Shown here one piece after another: positions 55,296 through 64,000 of a stretch of DNA of 64,000 bases. The translations under genes were made by a program, and so were the position numbers. The stretch's first letter is position 1; every line of letters starts with the position of its first letter. Source of the stretch: Kineosporiaceae bacterium SCSIO 59966. Its GTDB lineage: Bacteria; Actinomycetota; Actinomycetes; Actinomycetales; SCSIO-59966. The notes below the pieces were generated by a model. That model made no database searches. It had not been told where the DNA came from and saw only the letters and a program-made list of their open reading frames with translations. The stretch covers positions 2,480,001 through 2,544,000 of the forward strand of contig CP052876.1 of the NCBI GenBank assembly GCA_020881835.1. The letters run 5' to 3'.

Positions 55296-56429
55296 ACCGC
55301 CGTCTGCGGGGGTCACCCCGAGTTCGGTCCCGGCCAGCGACACCCCGGTGACCGGGGCGCGGGCCGCCGGAAGCCGCGTGCTGCGAACGGTGTCCCGACC
55401 GGACGACTTCGCCGCGTAGAGCAGCTCGTCGGCCTCGGCAACGAGGTCGGCCGCCGCAGTCCCCGACCGGTACTGGGCGACGCCGAAGCTTGCGGTGACG
55501 GGGACCCCCGACGACACCGTCCCCTCGGCCACCGCGGCGCGCATCCGCTCGGCCACGGCGACCGCGGCCTCGCGGTCGGTGTCCGGCAGGACGACGAGGA
55601 ACTCCTCCCCGCCCCAGCGCCCGACGGCGTCCAGGGGCCGGGTGTGAGCGGCGACGGACCGGGCGACGTCGCGCAGGACCCCGTCGCCGGCGGCGTGCCC
55701 GTGGGTGTCGTTGACCTCCTTGAACCGGTCCAGGTCGAACAGGAGGACCGACATCGGACGACCGGCCCGGTCGGCCGAGGCCACGTTGCGCTCGAGGACC
55801 TCCTCGAGGTAGCGCCGGTTCGGCAGGCCGGTCAGCGAGTCGTGGTGGGCGAGCAGGCGCAGCCGCTCGGCCTCGAGCTGGATCCGGGCGGCCTCGTCCT
55901 TGTGCAGTGCCAGGGCGTGGACGAAGACCATCGTCACCATGAGGTACACCTCGTAGCGCACCAGCTCGATCACCGCCGACCAGTCGCCGGTCGCCGTCGC
56001 GGCCGGCACGAGCGCCGACAGGGACAGCACGGAGGACACCAGCGGCAGCATCACCGTTCGGCGCAGCGCCGCGGCGGTGTCGTGGACGACGTAGCCCAGC
56101 AGGGCGAGCAGCGGCAGGGTGATGAACGTCCACGGCGTGACCTGCTGCCAGCCGGCCACCGGGTCCCCCCCGTGCAGCTCGAAGCCGAGCCGCAGCAGCC
56201 ACAGCAGGGAGACCGCGGCGAAGGTGGTCCGCTCCACCGCCCGGGTCAGGTCCGGGCGGTAGCGCAGCACCCACCCGGCTCCGAGCAGGTAGACCGCGAG
56301 AACCGGGTACGTGACCCCTACCACGTGGTCGTCGGCTCGCTGGGTGAGCCAGATGCCGATGATGGTCGGCACCCCGACGGCGATCCCGATGAGGTAGGCC
56401 CGACTGCGCCGGACCAGGCGCGTCGGCAT
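55254..56429 (-). CDS. Membrane-bound diguanylate cyclase (GGDEF)
   Basis: The 391-aa protein has about five to six membrane segments in the first 175 residues. A short linker helix and a GGDEF domain follow (DSLTGLPNRRYLEEVL, LLFDLDRFKEVNDTHGHAAGD, GRWGGEEFLVVLP). The active-site GGEEF is intact, and the inhibitory I-site RPLD lies five residues upstream, so c-di-GMP synthesis with product feedback is expected. c-di-GMP often controls polysaccharide production, but a link to the island here is only inference. Confidence 0.93.
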   Translation of the reverse strand: MPTRLVRRSRAYLIGIAVGVPTIIGIWLTQRADDHVVGVTYPVLAVYLLGAGWVLRYRPDLTRAVERTTFAAVSLLWLLRLGFELHGGDPVAGWQQVTPWTFITLPLLALLGYVVHDTAAALRRTVMLPLVSSVLSLSALVPAATATGDWSAVIELVRYEVYLMVTMVFVHALALHKDEAARIQLEAERLRLLAHHDSLTGLPNRRYLEEVLERNVASADRAGRPMSVLLFDLDRFKEVNDTHGHAAGDGVLRDVARSVAAHTRPLDAVGRWGGEEFLVVLPDTDREAAVAVAERMRAAVAEGTVSSGVPVTASFGVAQYRSGTAAADLVAEADELLYAAKSSGRDTVRSTRLPAARAPVTGVSLAGTELGVTPADGGSGVERRDEPAQQP

Positions 56430-56504
56430 GGCACCACCCCCTGGTCCCGCCCCGCTCCTCGGACCCGCCGATGGTAGACCGGCACACCACCGGAGGGAAC
56501 CGGG

Positions 56505-58346
56505 TCACCCCGCGACGTCGGCCGCGGCCAGCCACTCCTCCTCGAGCCGGTCGCGCTCGGCGGCAAGCTCCCGCAGCCGGGCGTCGAGGGCCGTGACGGC
56601 CTCGTGGTCGGTCGCGGACGCCGCGAGCTCGGCGTGCAGCCGGGCCTCCCGCTCGGCGAGGCGGGACAGCTGCCGCTCGATCCGGGCCATCTCCTTGCGC
56701 GCAGCCCGGACCTCGGCCGCCGACGGTGCGGCGGCGGTACCAGTCCCACCAGTGTCCCCGCGGCCGGACGCCGCAGCCCCGCCGCCGCCGGCCAGGGCGG
56801 ACGTCGCCGTCCCCGCGCGCAGGCGGCCACGGCGCAGGGCGAGGTACTCCTCGACCCCTCCGGGCAGGTCACGCAGGGTGCCGTCACCGAGCATCGCCAG
56901 CTCCCGGTCGGCGACCCGCTCGAGCAGGTAGCGGTCGTGGCTGACGACGACCAGGGTCCCAGCGAACCCGTCGAGGACGTCCTCGACCGCGGCCAGCGTG
57001 TCGGTGTCGAGGTCGTTCGTCGGCTCGTCGAGCAGCAGCACGTTCGGCGAGTCCATGAGCAGCCGTGCCAGCTGGAGCCGCCGGCGCTCACCGCCGGAGA
57101 GCTCCCCGACCGGTGTCCAGGCCCGCTCCCGGGTGAAGCCCAGCCGCTCGACCAGCTGCGCAGCCGTCACCTCCCGGCCGTCCACCTCGACCACCCGGCG
57201 CTCCCGCTCCACCGCCTCGAGGACCCGCAGGCCGGCGACCTCGTCGAGCTCGTGCAGGTCCTGGCTGAGGAGCGCCATCCGCACCGTCCGTCCCCGGCGG
57301 ACCCGACCGGCGTCCGGGGTCAGCTCGCCGGTGACCAGCCGCAGCAGGGTCGTCTTGCCCGACCCGTTGGCGCCCACGACCCCGACCCGGTCGCCTGGCC
57401 CGAGCCGCCACGTCACGTCGTCCAGCAGCACCCGGCCGCCGACCGAGTAGGTGACCCCCTCGAGGTCGACGACGTCCTTGCCGAGCCGGGCGCTCGCCGT
57501 GCGCTGCAGGACCAGCGGGTCCCGCGGCGGCGGCTCGTCGGCGACGAGCGCGGCGGCCGCGTCGAGGCGGAAGCGGGGCTTGGACGTCCGGGCCGGGGCG
57601 CCTCGGCGCAGCCAGGCGAGCTCCTTGCGCAAGAGGTTCGCCCGCCGCTGGGCCGCGGCCGCCGCGGTCCGGGCCCGCTCCGCGCGGGCCAGCACGTAGG
57701 CGGCGTACCCGCCGTCGTAGAGGTCGACGGTGCCGTCGTGCACCTCCCAGGTGCGCTCGACGACCGCGTCGAGGAACCAGCGGTCGTGGGTGACGACGAC
57801 GAGGGCTCCACGGCCGGCCGGCCACCGTTCACGCAGGTGCGCGGCCAGCCAGGCGACCCCGTCGACGTCCAGGTGGTTGGTCGGCTCGTCGAGCAGCAGG
57901 ACGTCGTGGTCGCCGGCGAGCAGGTGGGCCAGGGCGACCCGTCGCCGCTGGCCCCCGGACAGCAGCCGCACCGGTGCCTCGACCCCGCCCGGGACGTCGG
58001 CCTCGACGTCCCCCAGCAGCCCGTCGAGCACGTCCCGGACCCGCGGGTCGGACGCCCACACGTGCTCGGGCCCGGACCCGACCACGGCCTGGCGGACGCT
58101 GAGGTCACCGTCGACGGCGTCCTGCTGGGTGAGCCGGCCGACGCGCAGGCCCCCGGTGTGGGTGACCCGACCGGCGTCCGGGACAAGGTCACGGGCGAGC
58201 AGCCGCAGCAGGGTGGACTTGCCGTCCCCGTTGCGGCCGACGACCCCGACCCGGTCCCCGTCGTCGAGCCCGACCGAGACGCCGTCGAGCAGGGCGCGTG
58301 CCCCGGCGTGGACGGTGACGTCCTCGACGTTGAGCAGGTGTGCCAC
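56505..58346 (-). CDS. ABC-F family ATPase
   Basis: The 613-aa protein has two ABC domains and no membrane segments. Walker A: GRNGDGKSTLLRL and GANGSGKTTLLRL. Signatures: LLSGGQRRRVALAHL and ELSGGERRRLQLARL. Walker B: LLLDEPTNHLD and LLLDEPTNDLD. The linker (LLRKELAWLRRGAPARTSKPRFR) resembles the P-site tRNA-interaction motif, and a C-terminal coiled coil follows a Gly/Ala-rich spacer. ABC-F proteins act on the ribosome. This Uup-like form lies after ispE as in many actinobacteria. GTG 58346 is 8 nt from the ispE stop. Confidence 0.92.
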   Translation of the reverse strand: MAHLLNVEDVTVHAGARALLDGVSVGLDDGDRVGVVGRNGDGKSTLLRLLARDLVPDAGRVTHTGGLRVGRLTQQDAVDGDLSVRQAVVGSGPEHVWASDPRVRDVLDGLLGDVEADVPGGVEAPVRLLSGGQRRRVALAHLLAGDHDVLLLDEPTNHLDVDGVAWLAAHLRERWPAGRGALVVVTHDRWFLDAVVERTWEVHDGTVDLYDGGYAAYVLARAERARTAAAAAQRRANLLRKELAWLRRGAPARTSKPRFRLDAAAALVADEPPPRDPLVLQRTASARLGKDVVDLEGVTYSVGGRVLLDDVTWRLGPGDRVGVVGANGSGKTTLLRLVTGELTPDAGRVRRGRTVRMALLSQDLHELDEVAGLRVLEAVERERRVVEVDGREVTAAQLVERLGFTRERAWTPVGELSGGERRRLQLARLLMDSPNVLLLDEPTNDLDTDTLAAVEDVLDGFAGTLVVVSHDRYLLERVADRELAMLGDGTLRDLPGGVEEYLALRRGRLRAGTATSALAGGGGAAASGRGDTGGTGTAAAPSAAEVRAARKEMARIERQLSRLAEREARLHAELAASATDHEAVTALDARLRELAAERDRLEEEWLAAADVAG

Positions 58347-58353
58347 GACGACC

Positions 58354-59280
58354 TCAGTGCAGGACGACGGGTTCGACCACCCGGGCGCCGGGCACCGGCC
58401 CACGCACCCGGCCCACGCTGCGGACGGCCCCGGACGCAGTGAGCGCGACCGACAGGTCCAGGGCGTGCTCGGCGTCGCGGACGAGGAACGCGACGGTCGG
58501 TCCCGACCCGGACACGACACCGCCCAGCGCGCCGTAGTCGCTGCCCACCTCGAGAACCCGCTCCAGGTCCGGCAGCAGGTTGACGGCGGCCGGCTGCAGG
58601 TCGTTGCTGAGGGAGGCGCCCAGGGCCTGGGCGTCGCCGGAGCGCAGAGCCTGCATCATCGCGGCCGGGACGCGCGGCTCCGGCAGCGCCCGGCCGGCGC
58701 GCAGCCGGTCGCACTCGGCGTACACCTCGGCGGTGGACAGCCGCGCCGGGGACAGCGCCAGGACCCAGTGGTACTCGCCTCGGGCCAGCGCGGGGGTCAA
58801 CCGGTCCCCGCGGTCGGTGCCCAGTGCCGTCCCGCCGACGAGGCAGAACGGCACGTCGGCGCCGAGCTCGCCGCCCAGCTCGCCCAGCGCGTCCCGGGAC
58901 AGACCTGTCTGCCACAGCGCGTCGCAGGCGACGAGAGTGGCCGCGGCGTCGGCGGAGCCACCGGCGAGCCCGGCCGCCACCGGCACCTTCTTGGTGACGG
59001 TGAGCCGGACGGCGGGGTCCACCCCGGTGCGCTCGGCGAGCAGGGCCGCGGCCCGTAGCGCGAGGTTGTCGGGCCCGGTCGGGACGCCGTCGGCGTACTC
59101 GCCGCGGACGACGACCTCGAGCCCGTCGGCCGGCTCGGCGAGGACGTCCTCGTACAGGGACACGGCGTGGAACACGGTGGCGAGGTCGTGGTACCCGTCC
59201 GGGCGGACGGCCCCGACCGCGAGCGCGAGGTTCACCTTGGCGGGTGCCCGGGCGGCGACCTGCGGCGACGACCTCGACAT
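58354..59280 (-). CDS. ispE: 4-diphosphocytidyl-2-C-methyl-D-erythritol kinase
   Basis: The 308-aa GHMP kinase of the MEP isoprenoid pathway has APAKVNLALAVGAVRPDGYHDL, the GHMP ATP loop VPVAAGLAGGSADAAATL, and VVSGSGPTVAFLV. The ATG is 6 nt after TAGGGT (59292-59287), whose first three bases are the rsmA stop codon. ispE may thus have its own leaderless promoter inside the operon. Confidence 0.95.
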   Translation of the reverse strand: MSRSSPQVAARAPAKVNLALAVGAVRPDGYHDLATVFHAVSLYEDVLAEPADGLEVVVRGEYADGVPTGPDNLALRAAALLAERTGVDPAVRLTVTKKVPVAAGLAGGSADAAATLVACDALWQTGLSRDALGELGGELGADVPFCLVGGTALGTDRGDRLTPALARGEYHWVLALSPARLSTAEVYAECDRLRAGRALPEPRVPAAMMQALRSGDAQALGASLSNDLQPAAVNLLPDLERVLEVGSDYGALGGVVSGSGPTVAFLVRDAEHALDLSVALTASGAVRSVGRVRGPVPGARVVEPVVLH

Positions 59281-59289
59281 GCCCCGACC

Positions 59290-60165
59290 CTAGGGGACCA
59301 GTAGGAGCCGGGCGTCCGCGACCGCTGCGAACTCGGCGACCCCGAGCCGCTCGCCGCGGTCGGCCGGGTCCACGCCGGCGGCCCGCAGCACCCGCTCGGC
59401 CGCAGCGGCCGAGCCGGCCCAGCCGGCCAGCGCGGCGCGCAACGTCTTGCGGCGCTGGGCGAACGCGGCGTCGACGACGGCGAACACCGCCTCGCGTCCG
59501 GCGCGGCTGGCAGGTGGCTCACGGCGGGTGAGCCGCACCAGCGCGGAGTCCACGTTGGGCACCGGCCAGAACACGCTGCGCGGGACCGCCCCGGCGAGTC
59601 GGACGTCGGCGTACCAGGCGGCCTTGACCGTCGGCACGCCGTAGGTGCGGCTCCCGGGGGCCGCGGCGAGCCGGTGGGCGACCTCGGCCTGGACCATGAC
59701 GAGCGCCCCGGTGAGGGTGCCGAACCGTTCGAGCATCGTCAGCAGCACCGGGACAGCGACGTTGTACGGCAGGTTGGCCACCAGGTGGGTGGGGGCCGGG
59801 CCGGGCAGGTCCCGGACGTCGAGGGCGTCGGCGGCGACCACCTCGAGCCGGTCGGCGAGGTCGGGTCGGCGCTCGGCGACGGTCCGCGGCAGTGCCCCAG
59901 CCAGGACGGGGTCGACCTCGACGGCGACGACCCGCCGAGCGGCCGCCAGCAGGCCGAGGGTGAGCGACCCGAGGCCGGGACCGACCTCGACGACGACGTC
60001 GTGCGGCCCGACGTCCGCGGTCCGTACGATCCGCCGGACGGTGTTGGCGTCCACGACGAAGTTCTGCCCGAGCGTCTTGGTCGGCCGGACGCCGAGACGG
60101 CCTGCCAGGGCCCGCACGTCGGCGGGCCCGAGCAGGCCGTCGGGTACCGGGGGGTGGGCGCTCAG
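59290..60165 (-). CDS. rsmA: 16S rRNA adenine dimethyltransferase, apparent CTG start
   Basis: The 291-aa KsgA enzyme dimethylates two adenines in helix 45 of 16S rRNA. Landmarks are [23 protein letters not shown], the SAM motif [15 protein letters not shown], and the catalytic [12 protein letters not shown]. The conserved start region ([16 protein letters not shown]) extends upstream of the first GTG (60117). The only start that includes it is CTG 60165, which overlaps the rpfB stop as CTGA. The GTG start would give 275 aa and cut a conserved segment. Confidence 0.9.
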   Translation of the reverse strand: MSAHPPVPDGLLGPADVRALAGRLGVRPTKTLGQNFVVDANTVRRIVRTADVGPHDVVVEVGPGLGSLTLGLLAAARRVVAVEVDPVLAGALPRTVAERRPDLADRLEVVAADALDVRDLPGPAPTHLVANLPYNVAVPVLLTMLERFGTLTGALVMVQAEVAHRLAAAPGSRTYGVPTVKAAWYADVRLAGAVPRSVFWPVPNVDSALVRLTRREPPASRAGREAVFAVVDAAFAQRRKTLRAALAGWAGSAAAAERVLRAAGVDPADRGERLGVAEFAAVADARLLLVP

Positions 60166-61313
60166 CGCAGCCCCAGCTTGGCGGAGCAGGACGGCCACGC
60201 GCCCCAGCCCTGCTGCGCCCGGAGCCGCTCGCCCATCTGGATCTGGGTGGCACGGGAGGCCTCGTGCGGGTACCCGGTGCCGCCCACCGCGCGCCACGAC
60301 GACAGCGAGAACTGCAGGCCGCCGTAGTAGCCGTTGCCGGAGTTGATGGACCAGTTGCCGCCGGACTCGCACTGCGCCAGCCGGTCCCAGACCGAGCCGG
60401 AGGCGACGGCGGGCGCGGACGACGTCGAGGCCGAGGTCCTCGCGGTGCTGGTCGCCCGCTCCTTGGTGCCGACGAGGACGACCTGCGGGGTCGGCTCGGT
60501 CGTCACCTCCTCCGAGACGAGCTTCTTGCCGATCTCGGTGCCGTTGGCAAAGACCTTTTCGTAGGTGAGGGTGCGGACGCCGGCGACGCCCTTCTGGGTG
60601 ACCTTCTTCTGGCCGCTGTAGAGATCGTCGGTGCGCCGCTCCTCGCTCGGGAAGGCGATCGCCTTCTCCTCCACGAGGGCGTCGGTGGTGATCCGGGTGA
60701 CGGCGACCGTCAGGCCGTCGGTGACGGGCGTGTCGGCCGGCAGCGAGAGCAGGTCCCGCTCCCCGACGGTGACACCGATCTCCTCCAGCAGCGCGCCGAC
60801 GTCCGGCGCGTGGGTCTGCGCGGCGATCATCTCGCCGTCCACGGCGACCTGGACGCTGCGCGGGGTGGTGAGCTCGACCTCCAGGCCGTCACGGCCAAGA
60901 CCGGTGGAGCGGGAGGCGGAGAGCACGGCCCGGTCGGCGCGCACGTCCAGGTCTTCGAGGGCCTCGCCGAGGGTCAGGGCGTGCGTCCAGTAGGTCTCGG
61001 TGTCGCCGTCCACGGTGAGGGTGAGCTCGCGGGCGAGCCGGACGACGACGCGCTCGCCGTCCTCGACCTCCTCCCGGGGACCGGGGACGACGATGTCGCG
61101 CTCGGTCACCTCGAGGTCGGCGGCCTCCAGGACGTCGGCCACGGTGTCACCGTAGGCGCGGACCTCCTGGGTCTCGCCGTCGACGGTCAGCTGCACGGTG
61201 GTGTCGGCGGTGGCGAAGGACGCGGTGCCGGCCACGAGAGCGGCGACGACGCCAGCCTGGCCCGCGACCCGGGCGCGACGGCGCGTCAGGCGAGCGGTGG
61301 GGAGCTTGGGCAC
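60162..61313 (-). CDS. rpfB: Resuscitation-promoting factor, RpfB type
   Basis: The 383-aa secreted peptidoglycan hydrolase starts with a basic N-terminus and hydrophobic signal ([19 protein letters not shown]). Three DUF348 ubiquitin-like modules ([53 protein letters not shown]) and a G5 domain ([30 protein letters not shown]) follow. The C-terminal Rpf lysozyme-like domain ([27 protein letters not shown]) holds the catalytic Glu in CESGG. It cleaves glycan strands and supports exit from dormancy. The GTG start is preceded by a leader of about 48 nt. Confidence 0.95.
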   Translation of the reverse strand: MPKLPTARLTRRRARVAGQAGVVAALVAGTASFATADTTVQLTVDGETQEVRAYGDTVADVLEAADLEVTERDIVVPGPREEVEDGERVVVRLARELTLTVDGDTETYWTHALTLGEALEDLDVRADRAVLSASRSTGLGRDGLEVELTTPRSVQVAVDGEMIAAQTHAPDVGALLEEIGVTVGERDLLSLPADTPVTDGLTVAVTRITTDALVEEKAIAFPSEERRTDDLYSGQKKVTQKGVAGVRTLTYEKVFANGTEIGKKLVSEEVTTEPTPQVVLVGTKERATSTARTSASTSSAPAVASGSVWDRLAQCESGGNWSINSGNGYYGGLQFSLSSWRAVGGTGYPHEASRATQIQMGERLRAQQGWGAWPSCSAKLGLR

Positions 61314-61367
61314 GATGAGGTGTTCCAGTCATTCAGAGTTCCGGGGGGATCCCCGGCGGGCCGCCCG

Positions 61368-61397
61368 ACCGTAACCGGATCGAGACCTGCGAGTCGA
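61368..61397 (-). promoter_or_regulatory. rpfB promoter (-35 TTCGAC, -10 TACGGT)
   Basis: On the reverse strand TTCGAC (61397-61392) and TACGGT (61373-61368) are separated by 18 bp. Transcription would start near 61361, giving a leader of about 48 nt. That is too short for a c-di-AMP riboswitch of the kind found before some rpf genes. Confidence 0.65.
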
Positions 61398-61486
61398 ACC
61401 CGAACGGTTGACTTGACGGGGTTTTTGCCTCCCATGGGGTTTCTCCGTGACCGCGGTCGCCGCCCGGATGACCTACGACGTGACCG

Positions 61487-62380
61487 TCACCACGTTCCGT
61501 AGACCTCCGTGGTCGCGCGGTCCAGCCGCAGGCACATCTCGGTCACCGACAGTCCCAGCACGTCGGCCATCACCCGGGCGGTGTGGGGCACGAGGTGGCT
61601 GGCGTTCGGTCGGCCCCGGTGCGGCACCGGGGTGAGGTACGGCGCGTCCGTCTCGACCAGCACCCTCTCGGGGCCGGCGGCCGCGAGCGCCTCGCGCAGG
61701 CCTGCGGCGTTGCGGAACGTGACGGTCCCGGCGAACGAGAGGTACCAGCCGTTGCGGACGCACGTGCGGGCCAGGTCCGCGTCGCCGGAGAAGCAGTGCA
61801 GGACGGTGCGTGGTGGCGCTCCGGCGTCGGCGAGCACCCGGAGCACGTCGGCGTGCGCGTCGCGGTCGTGGATCTGCAGCACCCGGTCCGTGCGCCGGGC
61901 CATCTCGATGTGCGCCCGGAACGACTCCTCCTGGGCGGCTAGCGCGGCGTCGTCGTCGGGGTCGGTGCGGTAGTGGTCGAGCCCGGTCTCCCCGACCACC
62001 CGCACGCGCGGCTGACCGGCCAGCCGCTCGATCTCGGCGAGCGCCTCGTCGAGCAGGCCCTCGCGGGCCAGCCGCGGCGCCTCGTTGGGGTGCACGGCGA
62101 CGCCACCGATCAGCCGGGGGTGGCGGCGGACGGCCTCGACGGTCCAGCGGGCGGCCGGCAGGTCGCAGCCGATCTGCACGGTCCGGTCCACGCCCACCGC
62201 CTCGGCCGCGTCGAGCAGGGCGGTGACCTCCTCGTCGGTGGGGAACCGCCGGCCCGGCCCGTCGTCGTCCCGCAGGGCGCCGGGGATGTCGAGGTGCGTG
62301 TGGTTGTCGGCGACTGGCGAGGGCAGCGGCTCCGGCAGCGGGGGGTACCCGGGTGGTGCGGTGGTCACGGCCCGGTTCAC
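61487..62380 (-). CDS. tatD: TatD-family metal-dependent hydrolase/DNase
   Basis: The 297-aa TIM-barrel protein has metal-ligand motifs [43 protein letters not shown] and [12 protein letters not shown]. The family includes 3'-5' DNases that help repair oxidised DNA. The GTG overlaps the metG stop (GTGA), a standard metG-tatD pair. The gap to rpfB is 173 bp. Confidence 0.93.
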   Translation of the reverse strand: MNRAVTTAPPGYPPLPEPLPSPVADNHTHLDIPGALRDDDGPGRRFPTDEEVTALLDAAEAVGVDRTVQIGCDLPAARWTVEAVRRHPRLIGGVAVHPNEAPRLAREGLLDEALAEIERLAGQPRVRVVGETGLDHYRTDPDDDAALAAQEESFRAHIEMARRTDRVLQIHDRDAHADVLRVLADAGAPPRTVLHCFSGDADLARTCVRNGWYLSFAGTVTFRNAAGLREALAAAGPERVLVETDAPYLTPVPHRGRPNASHLVPHTARVMADVLGLSVTEMCLRLDRATTEVYGTW

Positions 62381-64000
62381 CCGGAGGCCCTCTCCTGCAG
62401 GCGCTGCAGCTCCTCGGCGACGACGGACTCGTCCAGCTTGCGGAAGATCGGGGACGGCGGGCCGACCGGCGTCCCGGGCACGACCGGGGTGCTGCCCCAC
62501 GGGGGCTGGTCCCGGTAGTCGCCGGTGATCACCGGGTAGCCGGGGCCGCCGTCGAGGTCGTCGACCTCGTCGATGCGGGGCATCGGCTGGAACACGCCGG
62601 TCCCGCCGAGGGCCTCGTGGACCTGCTGGCTGCTGTGCGGCAGGAACGGGGCGAGCAGCCGGTTGCAGTCGCTGACCGCCTGGGCGGCGACGTGCAGCAC
62701 GGTGCGCATCCGCTCGGGGTCGCTGGTCCGCAGCTTCCACGGTGCCTGGTCGGACAGGTACCGGTTGGCCTCGCCTGCGGCGCGCATCGCCTCGGTGACG
62801 GCCTGCTTCTGCCGGTGGCTGCCGATGAGCTCGCCGACCGGCGCGAAGGCTCCCCGGACGGCGCGCAGCACCTGGTGGTCGGCGTCGGTGAGGGTGCCGG
62901 GCTCGGGGATGCTGCCGACGTTCGTGTGAATGAGGTTGGCGGTCCGGTTGACGAGGTTGCCCCAGGTGCTGACGAGCTCGTCGTTGGTCCGGCGCCGGAA
63001 CTCCGCCCAGGTGAAGTCGGTGTCCTGGTTCTCCGGGCCGGCGACCGCGATGAAGTACCGCAGCGCGTCGGGCTGGTAGCGGGCGAGCATGTCCCGCACG
63101 TAGATGACGACGCCGCGGCTGGAGGAGAACTTGCCGCCCTCCATGGTGAGGAACTCGCTGGAGACGACCTCGGTGGGCAGCTGCAGCTCGCCGTACTCCC
63201 CCGGCGTGCCGCCCCGCGCGCCCCGGCCGTTGTAGCCGAGCAGCTGGGCCGGCCAGATCTGGCTGTGGAAGGTGATGTTGTCCTTGCCCATGAAGTAGTA
63301 GGACCGGGCCGTCGGGTCGTTCCACCACCGGCGCCACGCGTCGGGGTCGCCGCCGCGGCGGGCCCACTCGATGGACGCCGACAGGTAGCCGATCACCGCG
63401 TCGAACCACACGTAGAGCCGCTTGGCCGGGTTGTCCTGCCAGCCGGGCAGCGGCACCGGGATGCCCCAGTCGATGTCCCGGGTCATCGCCCGCGGCCGGA
63501 CGTCCTCGAGCAGGTTCATGGAGAACCGGATGACGTTGGGCCGCCACGTGCCGGTGGCAGCCCGGTCCTGCAGCCACGCGCCGAGGGCGTCGGCCAGCGC
63601 GGGCAGGTCGAGGAAGAAGTGCTGGGTCTCGACGAACTCGGGCCGCTCACCGTTGATCCGGCTGCGCGGGTTGCGCAGGTCGACCGGGTCGAGCTGGTTG
63701 CCGCAGTTGTCGCACTGGTCGCCGCGGGCGCCGTCATAGCCGCAGATCGGGCAGGTGCCTTCGATGAACCGGTCCGGCAGGGTGCGCCCGGTGGACGGCG
63801 AGATCGCGCCCTTCGTCGTCCGCTCCACCATGTACCCGTTGCGGTGCAGGGTGCGGAAGAGCTCCTGGGCGACCGCGTAGTGGTTGCGGGTCGTCGTCCG
63901 GGTGAACAGGTCGTAGGACAGGCCGAGGGCGTGCAGGTCCTCGACGATGACCCGGTTGTAGCGGTCGGCGAGCTCCCGCGCGGTGACCCCCTGCCGGTCC
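62377..64000 (-). CDS. metG: Methionyl-tRNA synthetase, C-terminal part (runs off the window)
   Basis: About 541 residues are visible. The frame is open to the window edge, where it reads [15 protein letters not shown], so the N-terminal HIGH region is outside. Visible parts are the zinc knuckle [20 protein letters not shown] with four cysteines, the [12 protein letters not shown] block, the KMSKS-equivalent [11 protein letters not shown], and the anticodon-binding helical domain (NTNVGSIP-like region to the C-terminus). It charges tRNA-Met and initiator tRNA. Confidence 0.96.
   Translation of the reverse strand, partial: DRQGVTARELADRYNRVIVEDLHALGLSYDLFTRTTTRNHYAVAQELFRTLHRNGYMVERTTKGAISPSTGRTLPDRFIEGTCPICGYDGARGDQCDNCGNQLDPVDLRNPRSRINGERPEFVETQHFFLDLPALADALGAWLQDRAATGTWRPNVIRFSMNLLEDVRPRAMTRDIDWGIPVPLPGWQDNPAKRLYVWFDAVIGYLSASIEWARRGGDPDAWRRWWNDPTARSYYFMGKDNITFHSQIWPAQLLGYNGRGARGGTPGEYGELQLPTEVVSSEFLTMEGGKFSSSRGVVIYVRDMLARYQPDALRYFIAVAGPENQDTDFTWAEFRRRTNDELVSTWGNLVNRTANLIHTNVGSIPEPGTLTDADHQVLRAVRGAFAPVGELIGSHRQKQAVTEAMRAAGEANRYLSDQAPWKLRTSDPERMRTVLHVAAQAVSDCNRLLAPFLPHSSQQVHEALGGTGVFQPMPRIDEVDDLDGGPGYPVITGDYRDQPPWGSTPVVPGTPVGPPSPIFRKLDESVVAEELQRLQERASG

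Noticed and set aside
61314-61486. c-di-AMP riboswitch before rpfB
   Set aside because: Such riboswitches control some actinobacterial rpf genes, but the likely leader here is about 48 nt and no conserved core was seen.

Overview
The window is high-GC DNA (G or C at most third codon positions) from an actinobacterium, probably of the Micrococcales type. The evidence is the conserved actinobacterial order metG-tatD-rpfB-rsmA-ispE-ABC-F ... glmU-prs-rplY-pth ... mfd-mazG-eno-ftsB-DUF501-ppx, many GTG starts, 4-bp NTGA stop/start overlaps, and many starts that sit 6-7 nt after a TANNNT -10 box and so look leaderless. The species cannot be named from sequence alone.

Layout. 1-125: start of an AI-2E family transporter. 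122-4704: a MutL-type (glutamate mutase L) ASKHA protein, then a copper/DyP-peroxidase operon (His-rich membrane protein, CopC, PCu(A)C lipoprotein, Tat-exported DyP). Imperfect 54-56 bp copies of the mutL 5' end flank this operon. 4847-14187: metB, msrA, an acidic repeat peptide with a leader peptide, a JmjC/cupin oxygenase, a sucrase/ferredoxin-like-methyltransferase fusion, cbs, an SGNH hydrolase, a thiolase and a small unknown gene that ends in a perfect 41-bp palindrome. 14184-22422: Bax1-I protein, a repeat locus, a broken cation exchanger, an unusual class I tRNA with anticodon UAA, uracil-DNA glycosylase, ppx, a flavin oxidoreductase, DUF501, ftsB, eno, a second repeat locus and DUF2905. 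22423-27601: cspA with a terminator in its leader, mazG and mfd.

27976-46452 is a cell-surface polysaccharide island. It lies between pth and mfd, which are neighbours in many actinobacteria. It carries a WcaJ-like initiating phosphotransferase, a Wzx flippase, a Wzy polymerase fused to a Wzz-like domain, a separate Wzz-like protein, three GT4 and one GT2 glycosyltransferases and a polysaccharide deacetylase. Two secreted proteins in it share an unrecognised domain. It also has a four-gene small-molecule module: an isocitrate/isopropylmalate-type dehydrogenase, an RraA-like aldolase fold and two ATP-grasp ligases. My inference is that this module makes and attaches an unusual acid or amino-acid substituent to the glycan.

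46585-52631: pth, rplY, an IS110-family insertion sequence beside a third copy of the dispersed repeat, prs, glmU and tRNA-Gln. 52793-56429: an acyl-ACP desaturase with a TetR regulator, an array of eight tandem hairpins, a MarR regulator and a membrane diguanylate cyclase. 56505-64000: ABC-F ATPase, ispE, rsmA (apparent CTG start), rpfB, tatD and the C-terminal part of metG, which runs off the window.

Most promising for novelty: (i) the dispersed structured repeat at three loci; (ii) the eight-unit hairpin array; (iii) the class I tRNA(UAA); (iv) the ligase/dehydrogenase/aldolase module and the paired unknown secreted domain in the polysaccharide island; (v) the mutL-derived repeats flanking the copper operon.
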